Source of the DNA: Diprion similis
Lineage: Eukaryota > Arthropoda > Insecta > Hymenoptera > Diprionidae
Direction of reading: 5' to 3'
Assembly: GCF_021155765.1 (NCBI RefSeq)
Contig: NC_060112.1
Location: 10,354,001 to 10,418,000, forward strand
Length of the DNA: 64,000 nucleotides
This document shows, one piece after another, positions 50,701-64,000 of this stretch. The translations under genes and the position numbers were made by a program. The notes beneath the pieces were generated by a model. It ran no database searches. It was not told the DNA's origin and saw only the letters and a list, made by a program, of their open reading frames with translations. The number at the start of each line of letters is the position of its first letter. Positions within the stretch are counted from its first letter, which is position 1.

Positions 50701-53700
50701 AGCGACATTATACCCGGTGAAATAATGTTATTTTACACCAAGAAGAATGTATCTCGATCTACGTACGAGGGAATATTAGTGAGTCGCGCGATATCGCGGT
50801 TTCATTGATATGGGAATTCTTACAAACGATACGCAGTGGAACTGATCAACTATCGCGACTTTATTATAAGCCTTACTCGGACCTAATCAATGAATCACTA
50901 TCTCGACACCTTCGCGGGTGTATTAGGTTGGTATAGACTCCCTTTCACGGAGGCGATCGGTATCCGATGACTTTGAGAAATGAGGAAAACAAGATTTCTT
51001 ACACCGATGAAAATATCAAGGCTATCAGTGGTCGAAAACTTCTTTCCAACTTACTGATCAGTACCGATTGAAGATAGTCAGACGGAAACGAACAGATAAG
51101 AATTTTTAACTTACACTAATCAGTTGCAGGTATAGGTATGTTAAATTGGACAGTCGTCGGTGGAGCCTGAATTTACAGTCTCGTGAATTATTAGAATATA
51201 ACAAAGCTTTCGTCGTTTGAACGAAAGTAAATTTTCATCATATGACACCTCTTACGAAAAGTAGCATGTTTCAGATTTCTATCGTCGATGCTATTCTATG
51301 GACCGAATGCAAGCTATGCACTGAAATTTACATCTGTTTTGTGATAAGATTCCTGTTTTTTCCTTGAAATATTAGAGAAGCTCGGACGGTGGAAATCAGG
51401 CTATAGTCATGCATTTGATGTGCTTGTAAATCACATTGAGTTTTGAAAAGCTTGAACTTTCCTTCGACATCGGTGACCTACTTCGTTCCTTCGAAAAAAG
51501 GGTTTCTTGGACAATTCACGTTTACAAAATGACTGGAACCGTATGTTCCTCATTTCGGTACTTTCACTTCGATCAAGCAGAAATTTTTCGCGCTATTTTT
51601 GCACATGAAATGATTTGATGATTTTTCTTGGGTTACATCTATGCAAGCGACATGAATATGGGGTTCTTCGGTTTTTCTTGAAAACAACTTTTCACAGCTA
51701 CCAAATGAGTTCTCAATGACCAAATGTCGTTCGTGTAATTATCAGAAAGTATCTACAATTCACAAATGTATTATTAACACGTCTGCCCATGCATGTCGCA
51801 CTGTCTTAACGAAAGTCTTGCGAAATAATTTGACCGTTTATTATTCTGGCCATCAAGCCTCCTCGTCGGCAACGTCACGCTACGATTTAATCAACGACAC
51901 ATATACACGTATATACACATGCACATAGGTATACATATATGTGTAACTATGTAAATTCAAGTCAGCCAGCCATATGCGATAGAAATTTCAATGAAACATA
52001 ATCAGATTACATTCTAGCGCAATCAATGAAACTGGCCAACGCGATTACAGCAAGAATTAGCTATCAAATGCCGTTCAGAACTAATAAGAAGCATACGCTC
52101 GATTCTCTTCAAGTTCCGACAGCTCAGGTTATACGTACTAGTTTAGTTTTCCTTTTTTCTCGGTTAAGGGGTCGAGTTTATTCACCCACGCATATGACAC
52201 CTCGTTAAACCGTCATCAAGACTATAAATTTCATGAAAGTATAATTCCGACTTATTTTTATAGTTCGATAAAAATTCTGTTATACCAGCTGTGCTGTTGT
52301 CTGCGTTCCGTAATAGAAACAACCAGACTAAAAGAAGAAAAAAAATAATTATATCGTGAGAAAAGATGGAGTAGATATGAAAAACAAAAAAAATTAGACT
52401 TCAAGTTTTATATTCGCTAAGCATTGATTGAGGATCCGGTTTGATCGGAAACGCATTTAAAAACGAGTAATGTATACAATCGCTGTCGCTAATTCAAACT
52501 CGATTTAGTATATCTTTTTTTTACGCTCATTGAAACAGGTGTGCGTGTAGAGCAGGTTCAAGATTACGTTTGTTGAAGATGGAAATAAATTTATATAGAC
52601 GAAATTCTGACCAAGCACTACACACTTCCGATCCGAACATCTCTGTAGATATTTTTCGAAAAAAGAAACACCTCGAAACCTTGAAGTCCAGATCGCCATC
52701 TCGTCTGGTGAAATTAATCTGATGATCGTTAAGTTAATATCGTGTTCCAGTATCGAGCTAATACGAACCGATAACAATCGGTAAAAGTAAACGTCTATTA
52801 TGGATATATATATATATATAAATGTAATTGAATTGAAATGTAAAATCGAAAGTGAACTTTGTACGTGGACACAATTCAAACACGCTTATCAATTCATTTT
52901 ACGAGTTAGAAATTATACGTATACTTATACGAGATGGATAAAACATTTCTTTGATATGGGAACGTTCATAGCGGCCAAGTCGTGGGGTGTTGTTCTAAGG
53001 ACCGTTCCAAGTATATGCCAGCAGAAATATCACGTAGAAAAGAAAAAAAAGGTACGAGCAATAGAGAACCAGGTGTAATAGGGCCCGCGATTTCCGCTCC
53101 ATATATATATATGTATATATGTATAGATTTGTTCTGTTTTTTTTCATCCTCTTCTTCTTTTCCTGTATTTTTTTTTCTTTGTTTTTTCTTTTTTATTTCC
53201 TCTCTCCCGTTCCCAATTAGGGTTTCGCCAACATGAATAGATCCTGTTTTATATGGCCGCCTTGAACGCCGCTCTGATTTCGCTCGCAGGGCTTCTTCTC
53301 ACACCGAAAGCCCGATTTACACCTTTTCATTTCTGTTTTTTTTTTCTTTTCTTTTCTACCGCAATATTTGCCAGAGTAATTTTCGATTCCGTAAACCGTT
53401 TTTTCGAAATTTTTAGTCGGACACTCCGCTTTCGAGAGCATTCCTTGGTTATTGAATGTCGAAATGGGTTAGTTTTTCGGTCGTGATATGCACAAGTCGT
53501 TCTCACCGTCGGGTTTGTGATGCGGTGTTCGCTGGCCGGAAGAATGAGCAAACAATTGATCTCAGCATCCGCATCTCACGGCTTCCGGTACAGTGAGCGC
53601 CGATCGTACGGCCGCCAGCAGCTGCCGATTAAAGTCGCTCTTTGCTCTTCGTGCCTGCATTTCAATAATTTTTCCTCCCGGCAATTACAACTCGCACGTG

Positions 53701-56700
53701 TCCGCATGCATAGACGCAATGAGAAAGAATCGGGGAGCAAATTTCTATAGAGTCACGAATAATAGAAATGAGATCTAGGCGCTGATAACGAATAGTCGTG
53801 AGTAAGACCTCGGACCTTTTTCTACTCCTTTAGCGCGTTGGCGTTGTTGCCATTTCTTTATCACTGTCAGAACACCGAGTCGAGTGTATGGCAATAGAGT
53901 TTGTGCGTTATCCACGCGTGCTATATCACTTTCCGGTATTCAGACGTTTCAATCGTTCTGACTGCTAAAGGCGGCTGGTTCGATTTTTATGTTCTGCAAA
54001 GAATCTTCGGCCATCCGTGTCTAAGAATATCGAATTATCATTCTATCGGTCTCAAACTTCATCTTGAAGAATAAATCTTGTACGTTAATTTTTCAGTTTT
54101 CTTGTTGCGAAAAATCTCTCCATATCAACTATGTAAACTCTCTGTTTCAACATTATAGCAGGTTTAGTTACTCTCTTGCAACCGTTTCTCAACATTTTTA
54201 GACATGAACGTTACAAGTATGTTACTGCGTGTACGGAAACTAGTTTACGAATAGATCGGACCCGAAAGAAATTCGTCTGCGAAGTCATGTACTCGATGTG
54301 CAGATCCTCTATCTCCGGCCAGGAAGTAGAAACTATTTTTACTTCAAAGAATTTGACAATTTCAGAGGTTGTCAACAGACCTCTGCCAAACTTTGCCGGC
54401 GTAAGCATTTGCTATTCAGTTAAATCTACTGATCATCATTTAGAATTTCGAACGAGGTTCGAAACAGCGAAATAAAGTTTGATAGCTGGTTGAAAGATTG
54501 CGATACTATAATTAGCAGTGATTAAACTAAATGTGACGAGTGAATGCTGATGCTCGGAAAAAGTGATTTCATTGAGATATCGCAAAGCTTTCGAATGTAT
54601 TTTCTATCGTGTCAATTTTCGAAGCATCGTCACCAATCGTACGTTTAATAGAAATTTATTAATATACCAACATCGCAAGTTGTTCCAAAGTTGGACTCAA
54701 ATACATTAAACGTGTTATGAATATGATAATTCATTAAGGTTTGACGCATAAAATTCTCTGAAAGTATCACTAGCTTTACACGAGGTTTGACAAAATTTTG
54801 CCCACCCAACTTGACTGTCTTACTTCACTGAAAACAACGAGTGCTACCTTCGACCCAATGGAAGACAGAGTTGCAAACTGCACCTCCTCGTCGAAAACTA
54901 GCGATGATCCCATTCTTGCCCATCAAGCGTATATATTCGACTCAGCAATTCCGTCGTGGCTGGATATATTTTTCGCAGATGGAAATATGTCGCACCTAGT
55001 AAGCAGCGTAGGTGGGAACATGTTACATGCACATACTGAGTCACTAGAGGCAAGACTATCGGCAGATCGGCAGATAGATAAATAGATAGATAGATAGATA
55101 GATAGACTCGTAGATAAAAGGAAGCTTGGGTGAAGTCGTTTAAACGTGGACACTAAATGGCACATTGCGACAATACATGCACACACATGACACAAACGCA
55201 GGATGGTTGGGTATCTACATATCGTCGAGGCGAGTCCCCGGCACGGGACTGTAATAGTGACGGCGTATACATTTCGTTCAAGGCCAAAAGTAACAGCCTT
55301 TTCAAACTGCACTTACCGAGCGAGTTACGTATAGAGTTAGGCATGGTAGGATAGGATAGGACAGGACAGAACAGGACAGGAAAGCACATAGTGTGCGGTT
55401 CGCGATAGGTGAGCAGGCAGGCAGGCAGGCAGGCAGGCAGGCTGGCAGAGGCGAGTGTATTCGCAAAGTGGTGTAGCTACGTCACGCACCCCACCCGACA
55501 AGCGGCAACTGTATCAGGTTATAGGTGTAAGCCGAACGAACGAGCACTCGGAGACAGACGGGCGTAAGGTGGCGCACACGAAGGTACATCCGTGAGACGC
55601 TGTACAAGAGTAGGTATATTGACAGTTGAGCACACAAATAAATGTGCACGCAACGCCGAGTAGTTGTTACATGATCCAGTCATTATGTAAGAACAATCGG
55701 CCGACTAATAAATAGACACTCCATCATTGTGAATCTGAAGGGCACATCCATACCCGCGAATAACCGAGTGCGCGGCTTCGGAACACGTACGTGCGCACGT
55801 ACGTCGACGAATACAAGTGTCCGGAGAGCGCAGGAGAACAAGCGCAATCCGCACACAACCGCGTGTTGTACGCACAGAGAGACGCCCGCCCGGCCTCGCT
55901 CAATTATTACCATGAACATAAACGTGCCAGTCTCTCCTCTACGATGTGTCCTATGCGCTCGAGGTCCCCTCGCCCCTCGACCCGCCATTCGCTCGTCTAT
56001 TCAAGTATTACAGACACTCTGTGCTGCCCGGTTGCGTAACGCCAGTGATCTCACGTTGTGGGTGGGACATGCTCTATGATACGAACGAGTACAGGGTGTC
56101 CCAATGGTCCCTTGTTCCGACGTCGTCAATGCGAAACGGCGACATTCAGCCACTTCTTTTTCTATACCCCTATTCTCTCTGGTCCCTCTGCAATCAGTCA
56201 CCCAGGACCACCGAATGGCGGAACTCTTCTCCTGGACCAGGCAGCCGCCATTCTTTCCAACCTCACTCACATCCTCGATATTTCAACGTTCGAAGTTCAT
56301 CCTGATCACCTCGAACCTCCTTGTTTCGCAGTTTTCAACGATACCGAGGAAGAACTTCAGCTTCGAGAGCTACCTCCGGGGTGACCAGAAGCGACGAAGG
56401 TGAAAAAGCGCGGTGACTCTTTGCCGGAATCAGGTGTTAATCGTTCTAGTCATTCATCTGTAATTCAGGATGCAAAATTCACCGCGTTCGTGCGGTTCGG
56501 ATCAACAAATCCATGACTCAACATTTTTATATTTTTCAAGACAAAAATATTCTGGATGCTTAACATCTGCGGTGCGAACCGAGGCGATGGAATATTTTGC
56601 GATTACTTAAAAGCCTCGCGGGAATATCTGCACCTTGTATCCGGCAGGGATGCACTTGTTCGTCAATCGCCTGTCTATGGCGTGTAACGCACGGTGTGAG

Positions 56701-58600
56701 CGTAACCGGCTGATTCAGTGACGTACAACGGCCGTCATTTTGACAAATAAGCCAGATGTCGCTTGTGATGATTGTCAAGGTCGCTTGTTTGGGCTACTCT
56801 TATCATCGCTGTCAACGAGAGTGGGGCCAACGCGTGTCCTAGGGGCCAGCTGTGGCCACCGTTAACAGAGCACGTCTCCATTACATCCACGGTTCCGTAC
56901 GACCCAACGAACGAATGTCACGGCCTTTAAGCACCCCTCACTGTACTGGCACTTAAGTATCGAGTTATTTTCGGCTTTGCGAGGATAAAAAGAGAAGGTG
57001 TAACTCTCGTCTTGATCTTCCGGGTCGCGTTCAGACACAACAAGCGTCTCGAATCCGCGCTCTATAAAATTGCTGCATAAAATCTTTTTATCGACGACAC
57101 GGAATCGCTTAGTTTACCAACAACGTAGAACTGGCAGATGTACAGTACGATTTTCAATTGATGATGCAGCAGCAAGTGTTTTTCGAAGATCATATTTGGC
57201 TCGAATCGTTCCACGAAAAATGGATCTACTCCTCGGAAAAAGCACCACTTCAAAAGCTAGTTACGTTTCTTACGGACAACGAAAAGCTGAAAATTCGATG
57301 TAAAACATCGGTTTTAACTCCGGCGTGCTGCAGCATACTATTCTACGATCACTCAGAATTGCCACTTAGTGTATCAAAATTATGAGCATACGAAGTAGGT
57401 GTAAAGCCCTTATCCCGAAGGTCAGAGACCTAAATGCTTTATGATTTTGAAAAATCAGGATTAAATCGTCTAGCGGCTGTCCAACTCATTTCGTTTCGAT
57501 TTCTTCGACCAAAATAAGTACAGTTTACCTTTTACGGAGATATAATCCAAGATAAATAAACGTAGCTGTGTGAATTTGTATAATTCGAGCAGTTAAGATA
57601 CGCTCTTTGATGAGTTACGATGACGGCCTGGACGCAGTTCCGACCCTTGAGCCTTCGTTCAGGGCTTAGAGGAATTAGATTTCGAGACAGGTCTTTCTCG
57701 TATCTATCTTTCACAATTTAGTTCGCCTATCTCATTGACCGTGAGCTCTATAACGAGGCGTCTGTATCAGTGCGTACACATCACTCGTACGTATACACGT
57801 TTTGGGACATGTGTAGAACAAAGAGGCGTACAGGCTTGTGTAAACGCGTTACAACTCTTTTTTACTCCGAGCGTAAATTAGACCAGTCTGTATCGGAGTA
57901 GTGATAAACATTTTCGAGTCACACGTAGCTTTACGCGCCGGCGAAACGACCTTCGACTAAATCGCTGATTTAATATTAGCCGATTTCTAGAAAATGGATG
58001 AACGTGCGCGCGTGTGCGTGAATGTGAGCGTGTCTGGTATTTACGAGCGAGTGAATTTCTACGCAGAATCTAGCGCCAAGACTCGCGTTAGATATACTGC
58101 GAAAACTTTTTTCCTCGGTAAGATTATACCGCTATAGATACCGTAGAGACGACGTATGCGAAGATAGATATGCGCGTAAATAACGAGACCGCCGCGGTGC
58201 AAAAACAATGACGAGAAGCAAATAAAAAAAGAAAGAAGAAAAAGGTTAAGAAATAGAAGAAATATCGTCAGAAAACTAACAAAAAGAAAACCTCCCGTAC
58301 CATTGTGCATGCACAAGACTACACAGGTATTTACAAGCAGTGTTGTGTAACAAATGCCATAATGTGGGTGGCGTGGAGCAGCGTAACCGGCAACCAACCG
58401 GCAGGCTGCCACTGCAGTGCTCTTTGCGAGAGAAGGCTATTACTAAACGCGCGCGAAAGCCATTATGCGCCAACTTCGGACCGAATCAACTCGGATGAAT
58501 CTATACGAAATTCACTGTTTTTTTTTCTCCCCTCCTTCGTAGAGCTTTTCTCCTTGTAGGTACTATGCAGCATGTGAAAAAAAGAAGCGGAGGTTTATCC
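47781..58600. other. Upstream region of ken, no coding exon recognised
   Basis: Probably 5' intron or upstream DNA of ken. It includes a GC-rich patch at 48590-48690 with a strong hairpin, a GATA microsatellite (55072-55106), GGACA-type (55346-55382) and GGCA (55412-55445) repeats, and a GC-richer stretch at 55680-56400 open in several frames without a domain. A CTATAAAATT on the plus strand at 57060 lacks a supporting gene. Confidence 0.45.
48624..48650. other. GC-rich hairpin
   Basis: GCGACTCGG pairs perfectly with CCGAGTCGC around a 9-nt loop, with further pairing of flanking GCC/GGC. It stands out in an AT-rich neighbourhood. Confidence 0.55.
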
Positions 58601-61600
58601 AGAGACGAACGTTCCCTTTCCAAGGATGCGGCGGCGTTCGAGGTTTGACGAATCGGATTATCGCAAGAAATTCATTCCTCTTGGGGCACGGCCCGGTTTT
58701 TATTTTATTCCGTTCAGGCCCCGCGTTTCACAACAGAACTCGGGAATCGGTTCGAGTCGGACGGCCGGTTTACGTAACGGCATCCTCCCATTGGCGACTG
58801 TGAAATTACGTCGGCGGGAGCCGCATGCGTGCAGCAGTCCATCAGTAGAGAGAGCTCGAATCGTTTCGGCCGAAACTTACACTGTGTGGGCACTCACTCG
58901 CTCTCTCACTCTTTCGCTCTCTCGCAGCGCAACGTAACAGGAGCGCGCTAGATCGTTAGAATCGGCCGAAGGCCGGCTAAATTACAAGAGTCTTCAATGT
59001 CACGAGTCCCGCCTCCCCCTCCGTCTCTCTCCGTTTCGATCCCCGTTTCCACCTCTCCACCGCCGTCAAAGACGACCACGACAACGACGACGACGACGTG
59101 GATGAGGAGCACTCTCCGCTGGTCTCACCTCCGCTTTCCTCCACTCGTCATCCGCTTCTTCTCGCCCATTCTCCACGTGATCAGCGCAGCGCGGATTTCA
59201 CAGCCGGCGCAGCGCAATCGGTGCTCTCGGGCTGACCTTGACTGCGCCGCCACATCGATCGCCATACAGACGTCGATCGCCGATCGGCGGACACACTCGA
59301 CGGCGAAACCACGGAGGAATTTCAATTTCACGGAGCGATCGAGGATCGAGACGCTTTCCGATCGGCCGGCCTCGCGGTGCAAGGTCGGATTTCGTGTGCT
59401 TGCTTTTCCAATAGCAGCGAGAACACAGCTAATTCTCTCTATAATCTCGCGTTTCGTTCACCTTGAAGCGGCGCTTACGATATACCTATTTGTACACGCA
59501 ACGAAACGGCGAGAAGTATCAACCCGCAGCAACGCTCTGCAGGCGCATTTCTCGATTGTGACATTTTGGGCATGGACACGCGGCCGCGAGGCTGCCTGCC
59601 GAAAACCAAGGTGTGGAAACCCGGTGCATAAACGTTGACGAAAATTGCTTCAGGTATCGACACCACGGCCCATACCGTGCCGTCGGTTCGAAAGTCTTTC
59701 AGGCTTCGGCTTCGCGTCGATCAACCATGCCGCGCACGAATTCAGCGCTGCGCGCACGTTCGAACCAGCGACGATAGGCCCCGATAGACGAAAGTGAAAG
59801 GGAGGGTGGAAAGGGTCCGACCAGCGTTGGGCCCCGGCGGTTCACAACCTCCGGATCGTTCGCGCTTTCCTGCCTACCTAGAATCGACTCAAGCTTTCGC
59901 ACGGCTCCTTGTGTATCACTGATAAATTATATGCGAGTAATTAGAAGACTCCAGTGCCAAGCCTCCTCAAGGCCTCGGCTTCGCCGAAGCGTACTTCCGG
60001 TTCCGATCGACTTCCTCTTTTCTCATCGCGAACGCTTCGCGAGGCTGGATCGAGGCGCAGGCGCCACCGCGTCAATATTTCTACTCCAAGGGCTCCGACC
60101 AATTACCTTCGATTCGAGTTTCCCGCTCCTCGGGGCGGCCTGATCAGCTGATCATCGTCCGCGTTTTGGCGCGAACGCGAGGAAAAATGTGCGCGCAATT
60201 GTGCGTCGACCGCGCGGCGGTAAATTTAGGCGTCAACTGCCACTCCTTACATACGAATGAACCCGCTTCTCTCCCTCCGTCCCTCTCCATCTTGGAAAGA
60301 TTCTCTTATCAACACAAGCTCCGACTCTGCACGGCTTCGGTGACAGTAGCGCAAACGATTTACACTCAGGCGCTTCGGACGTGCAAACGCAAAAACTCGA
60401 CGTTGGTATATTATGCTGGAATTCCCGGAAGATATTTGTCGTTCTTTTTTTGATTTTATACTTTGCTTGTTTTAGCCAGAAATAGACACGGTGACGTGTT
60501 AATTACGTTGCAAATCTTGTTGGTAGGTATACCAGCCTTGGGCAAACATATAAAGACTGTGCGATAGTGAAAAACGTGCGAGATCAATCACCGCGTGGTG
60601 TGTCTTAGTCAAATTTTTGTTTACCTTTCAGTAGTATCCTATATCCAATCCAAAGTGTGCACCCGCAGGCGGGTTTTACGTTTCTCTCGATGAGTAGGGA
60701 TACATCTCTGAATGTCGATCGTCAAATCTTCTTCCGTGTAATCCAAATTGGCAAATATAAGAACAACACGTATACGATTATATAATATTAGGCACGGTTA
60801 ACTGACAAACATTTGAAATTCACTAGATATTCTTTTATTCTTTACTTTCCTCTCAATTTTACGTATTCGTCAACTTTTCAATTTATCTTTATTTATCTTT
60901 ACTTCGATCCACGATCGGTTTAGATTAGCCACTGTCACTTCACCAGGTTCACGTTCTTCTCCGCATAGTCACTGTGTATCCTTTATTTTCAGACTGACAC
61001 CAGTAACCGCGGCCAATCACGAGTGCCGAGAAGAAGATAAAAACAAACAAAAACAAAACCTATTTCAACACACCGTCGAATATCGATCGACTCGCTTTGT
61101 CACACTGTACAAATAATTTAGTCGAATTTAAAGAGGCACGCTGTTGTACTCAAGTTTCATCGAAGTTACTTCACTCGTTTCTCTTTCCGTCGTACGCCGA
61201 ACGCCAAACTATTCCTCTCCTCTCCTCACTTGCTGAAACTGTGATAACCGCACCATGGATTCATCACGAATGAACGCTGTTCACTCCTCGTCGTGTGCGG
61301 AAAATAGAACCTTACAATATCCTCTAATTCGCTGATGCGGCTTGCTAATGTTGCATGGGTGTCGCGTCAAGGTCAATCCGCCAGCTCGTGGTCTCGGCGT
61401 CACCTTATCACTCGCGAGGACCAGCGTACGCGCTTTTTTTCCGCTTATACAATCCCCGTGTGTGAAAGAACAACGTATGAGAGTTTGGTCGAGACGCGTA
61501 GCGTGAAATGGAGAATCACTCGCTACTCGCGTTCGAATTCCCCGCGCGAATAAGAAAGAAGATCGCGCCGCGAGGTCTCTCCTTTGGTAGGTACGAAATG

Positions 61601-62592
61601 ATGTCGTTGTCGGCTTGCCGCCTTCCTTCCTCCGCTTCTACTTTTTCCTCTCTTCTTTTCCTGCTCGCCTGGCTTCGCGCGAGTGTGTGCGTGTTTGTTG
61701 CGTTGTTGTTTTGTTGTTCCCCTCTGCTTTTTTCCTTTTCCCTCTTTTTCTTCTTCCTCTTCGGGCCTCCCAGCGGCTCCAGGGTCAGCCGGCTGGCTTA
61801 GCACTTTTACTCGCTCGTGTCCCAAGGACTTGCCGCGCTTCTATCCCTTTCTCTTATCCTTTCGCGCGCGCGCGCGCTCGCTCGCGCTTGTTTTTTATCC
61901 CTCTAACCTTTTTAGCGGACTTTTAATTCCAACCGTTGCCAGCGTTACTTATGATCACCGCTGCCCGCTTCAAGGTAAAGAAAAGGTAATATTATAGAAA
62001 GGCGTTTACATCACACAGCTATATTAATGTATCGATGAACGCATGTGTGTGCATACACATATATACATACACACTCCAATATCCAATATCTCCGCATGTA
62101 TGCACGTACAAAGTGTATTATACGTACACCTCGTTTTAAATGTCAGATAAATGTTGCCACTCTTTTTTTTCTTCCTTTCTTCTTCTCCTTTATCTTCACT
62201 TTTCGATCCTTGTTGCTTTTGTTTTTACTCTTATTCTTCTTGTTATTACTATTAAAAATATCGTTCAAGGATCGTCTGCTGCACTCGCGGTGCATTCAGA
62301 TGGCGAGATGCGTGTATTACGTTTCACGATTTAAATTCCTTATCGCGGTGATGTGTGGGAGTGTGCTTGCGTGCGTGTATCTGCGTGAGTGTGTTCGTAT
62401 ATTTTTCACTAAACCCCCCACCCCCCCTCCCACCCCCCTCTCGCGACAATTTTCGCCGGTCCTTTTTTCCGTTCTCCGCGAAACCTTTTCTCTTCGATGC
62501 TTCGTCAAAGTGCGCCAGACACAAGTTCTTGAATTCGATTCGACGCAGGTCCGAACGATCCGCGGTTGTTTCGCGCGCCGAAAGTAACAGCG

Positions 62593-62593
<1 letters not shown>

Positions 62594-62635
<42 letters not shown>
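62594..62635. repeat. (CT)n microsatellite
   Basis: About 21 uninterrupted CT units, a possible GAGA-factor-type site on the minus strand. Confidence 0.9.
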
Positions 62636-62639
<4 letters not shown>

Positions 62640-63713
62640 CTGTTTCTTTCTCCGTCTATCAGCCCGTCTCTTTCTCTCTCTTCTGGTTTTGTAACGCTTT
62701 ACGAAACTCCGCGCCAAAGTAAAAGTCCCGCGAGCGAGGTTGGATCGTGCAGCAGCTAGGCGGACTACTGACTATACTATACGGTGAAACAGAACAACGC
62801 GGTGCCCGATTATTAACGATATTTAAACCGTCAGGCAACCACCTTGCCGATGAATTCGGATTGCGCTGTATTTATAGTTCGGGATTAAATGAATTTATGT
62901 AGCTTTATTGATAAAAATCACGATGCACTTTTAACCGTCGCTACTTTTCATAATTTTTGTTGTTGTTGTTTTTTTCTTTTTTTGTTTCTTTTTTTTTTAC
63001 GGAGGGAAACACTATCGTTACCACACAAAAGGCACACCGTCGTAATTTGCAATACCGTATTCACTTTTCCACCTCGTTGTGTGTTACTTCGTGCACACAG
63101 GAGGAAAACACTCGAGCCGCGGACACACTGAGAGACACAGGGAGACAACACACACTGAGGACTCCACCGCACACTAAACTCGGGGTGAAAACGGCTCGCT
63201 TCGGCACAGAGAGACGCACTGAAAGTGAACACAAGAGAGACACACACACATACACACACACAGAGCGCTCGTTGCCGTGTGTTTTGACGACGGCGAAAAC
63301 TTGACTTTCGCAAATCCGCAATTCCGCGTAACCGCGCGGTTTGTGAAACGAATCCTTGCAGCGGGTAGAAATCCTGCGGGTACCAACGTCGTCGACACGG
63401 TTCGCATCCGCTCTCGGTTTCGGCTAAAACCCAACGATTGCTTCGGGGTGGGTGTGTTGGATCAGTGATTTTGCAACATGTCCGATGCGATCATCGTCCC
63501 TGCTCCCCGACCGCTCGGCGGTGTTTTCTTCCTCCTTCTCCTTCTCCTCCTCCTCCTCCTCCTCTGCAGGGGGGCAATTCTTCTCGGCTGGCTTCGCTCG
63601 CGCTTTCCGAAACTAATAAAATCCTCGATTCCGCTCCTACTTGTCGAGATGGTCCGCGGCGAGAAGGGGGGCGTTTCGCCGTCGTTGCCTTGCGATTTCA
63701 ACGCGCCCAGTCG

Positions 63714-63813
63714 ACGCCGCCGCCGCCGCTGCTGCTGCCGTTGCTGATGGTGCTGGTGCTGGTGCTGGTGCTGGTGGTGCCGCTGCCGCTGCCGCTGCCG
63801 CTGCCGCTGCTCC
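63714..63813. repeat. CCG/CTG-type triplet repeat
   Basis: Imperfect GC-rich triplets (CGC, CTG, GTG, CCG). Translated as poly-Ala or poly-Arg/Leu depending on frame; I see no reason to call it coding. Confidence 0.8.
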
Positions 63814-64000
63814 GTCGAGTTTCAACTTTTACTTTCAGCTCTTACACAACACCGGACCGCCGCCGCCGCCGTGTCGTACCTCCGGTGTCGGTGTGCCTTT
63901 GTGTGCGTCGGTGAGTGAGCCCGTGCATTCGCACGGTTGCCCCGACTGCCGCGTGTCTCTCGTGAGCGTTTCGTTTCGGTGGCTTGAAGCCTCCTCCTCC

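Larger units (their letters stand above)
58600..64000. promoter_or_regulatory. CpG-rich, repeat-rich block resembling promoter / 5'UTR DNA
   Basis: CpG dinucleotides are dense compared with the rest of the window. GAGA/CT-type elements occur at 58895-58925 and a (CT)n tract at 62594-62635. Triplet repeats lie at 59069-59099 (ACG) and 63714-63813 (CCG/CTG). Many long open frames on both strands (for example 58997-59638) are Arg/Ser/Pro or Leu low-complexity and show no domain. This is typical of insect developmental-gene promoters and long 5'UTRs; it may serve ken (minus) or a gene beyond the right edge. Confidence 0.4.

Noticed and set aside
58997-59638. 213-codon plus-strand open frame
   Set aside because: Low-complexity Ser/Thr/Arg translation of CpG-rich DNA with no domain or splice support.
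61523-61825. Lys/Glu/Arg-rich minus-strand frame
   Set aside because: Translation of pyrimidine-rich simple sequence.
1-64000. CRISPR array, operons, prokaryotic features
   Set aside because: None seen; intron-containing insect genes dominate the window.

Overview
The window is insect nuclear DNA, most likely hymenopteran, with a sawfly or wasp as my best guess. It is AT-rich, with short GC/CpG-rich islands, many microsatellites, small foldback elements, and multi-exon genes with standard GT-AG introns. The gene content is an insect apolipoprotein D-like lipocalin cluster plus an orthologue of the insect BTB/zinc-finger repressor Ken. I inferred the order from gene style only; no database search was possible.

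Left third (about 1-22.5 kb): a lipocalin cluster with four loci. Gene A (2218-4574, minus) encodes 188 aa. Gene B (13532-15137, plus) encodes 185 aa and sits in the right arm of an inverted duplication of about 7.4 kb (9.69-17.05 kb). The left arm carries its decayed mirror copy (11902-12379, minus): signal-peptide exon intact, exon 2 with a stop and mostly overwritten by foreign DNA, exons 3-4 deleted. Gene D (19185-22410, minus) encodes a normal secreted lipocalin barrel followed by a 315-residue tail rich in Pro, Glu, Val, Lys and Ala, with no Cys, Phe, Trp or Tyr. All three intact genes share a signal peptide, a G-x-W-Y-E-A motif and the phases of introns 1 and 2, so they are paralogues. 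They probably encode secreted carriers of small hydrophobic ligands.

Middle (22.5-42.1 kb): about 20 kb with no recognisable intact gene. It holds two foldback (MITE-like) elements (25.68-26.06 kb and 39.35-39.63 kb), copies of a dispersed repeat, a decayed coding fragment near 40.0-40.4 kb, and a very AT-rich, T-skewed, microsatellite-laden stretch at 35.4-38.0 kb.

Right third (42.1-64 kb): ken (42119-47155, minus), five coding exons giving 481 aa, with an N-terminal BTB domain and three C-terminal C2H2 fingers. Upstream of its first coding exon lie about 17 kb without coding exons, ending in a CpG-rich, GA/CT- and triplet-repeat-rich block (58.6-64 kb) that looks like promoter/5'UTR DNA, possibly for ken.

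The most notable signals are the disordered PEVK-like tail fused to a lipocalin (gene D) and the palindromic lipocalin duplication. The latter contains an approximately 1-kb tract in which I saw no difference between arms, flanked by clearly diverged sequence, as expected from arm-to-arm gene conversion.
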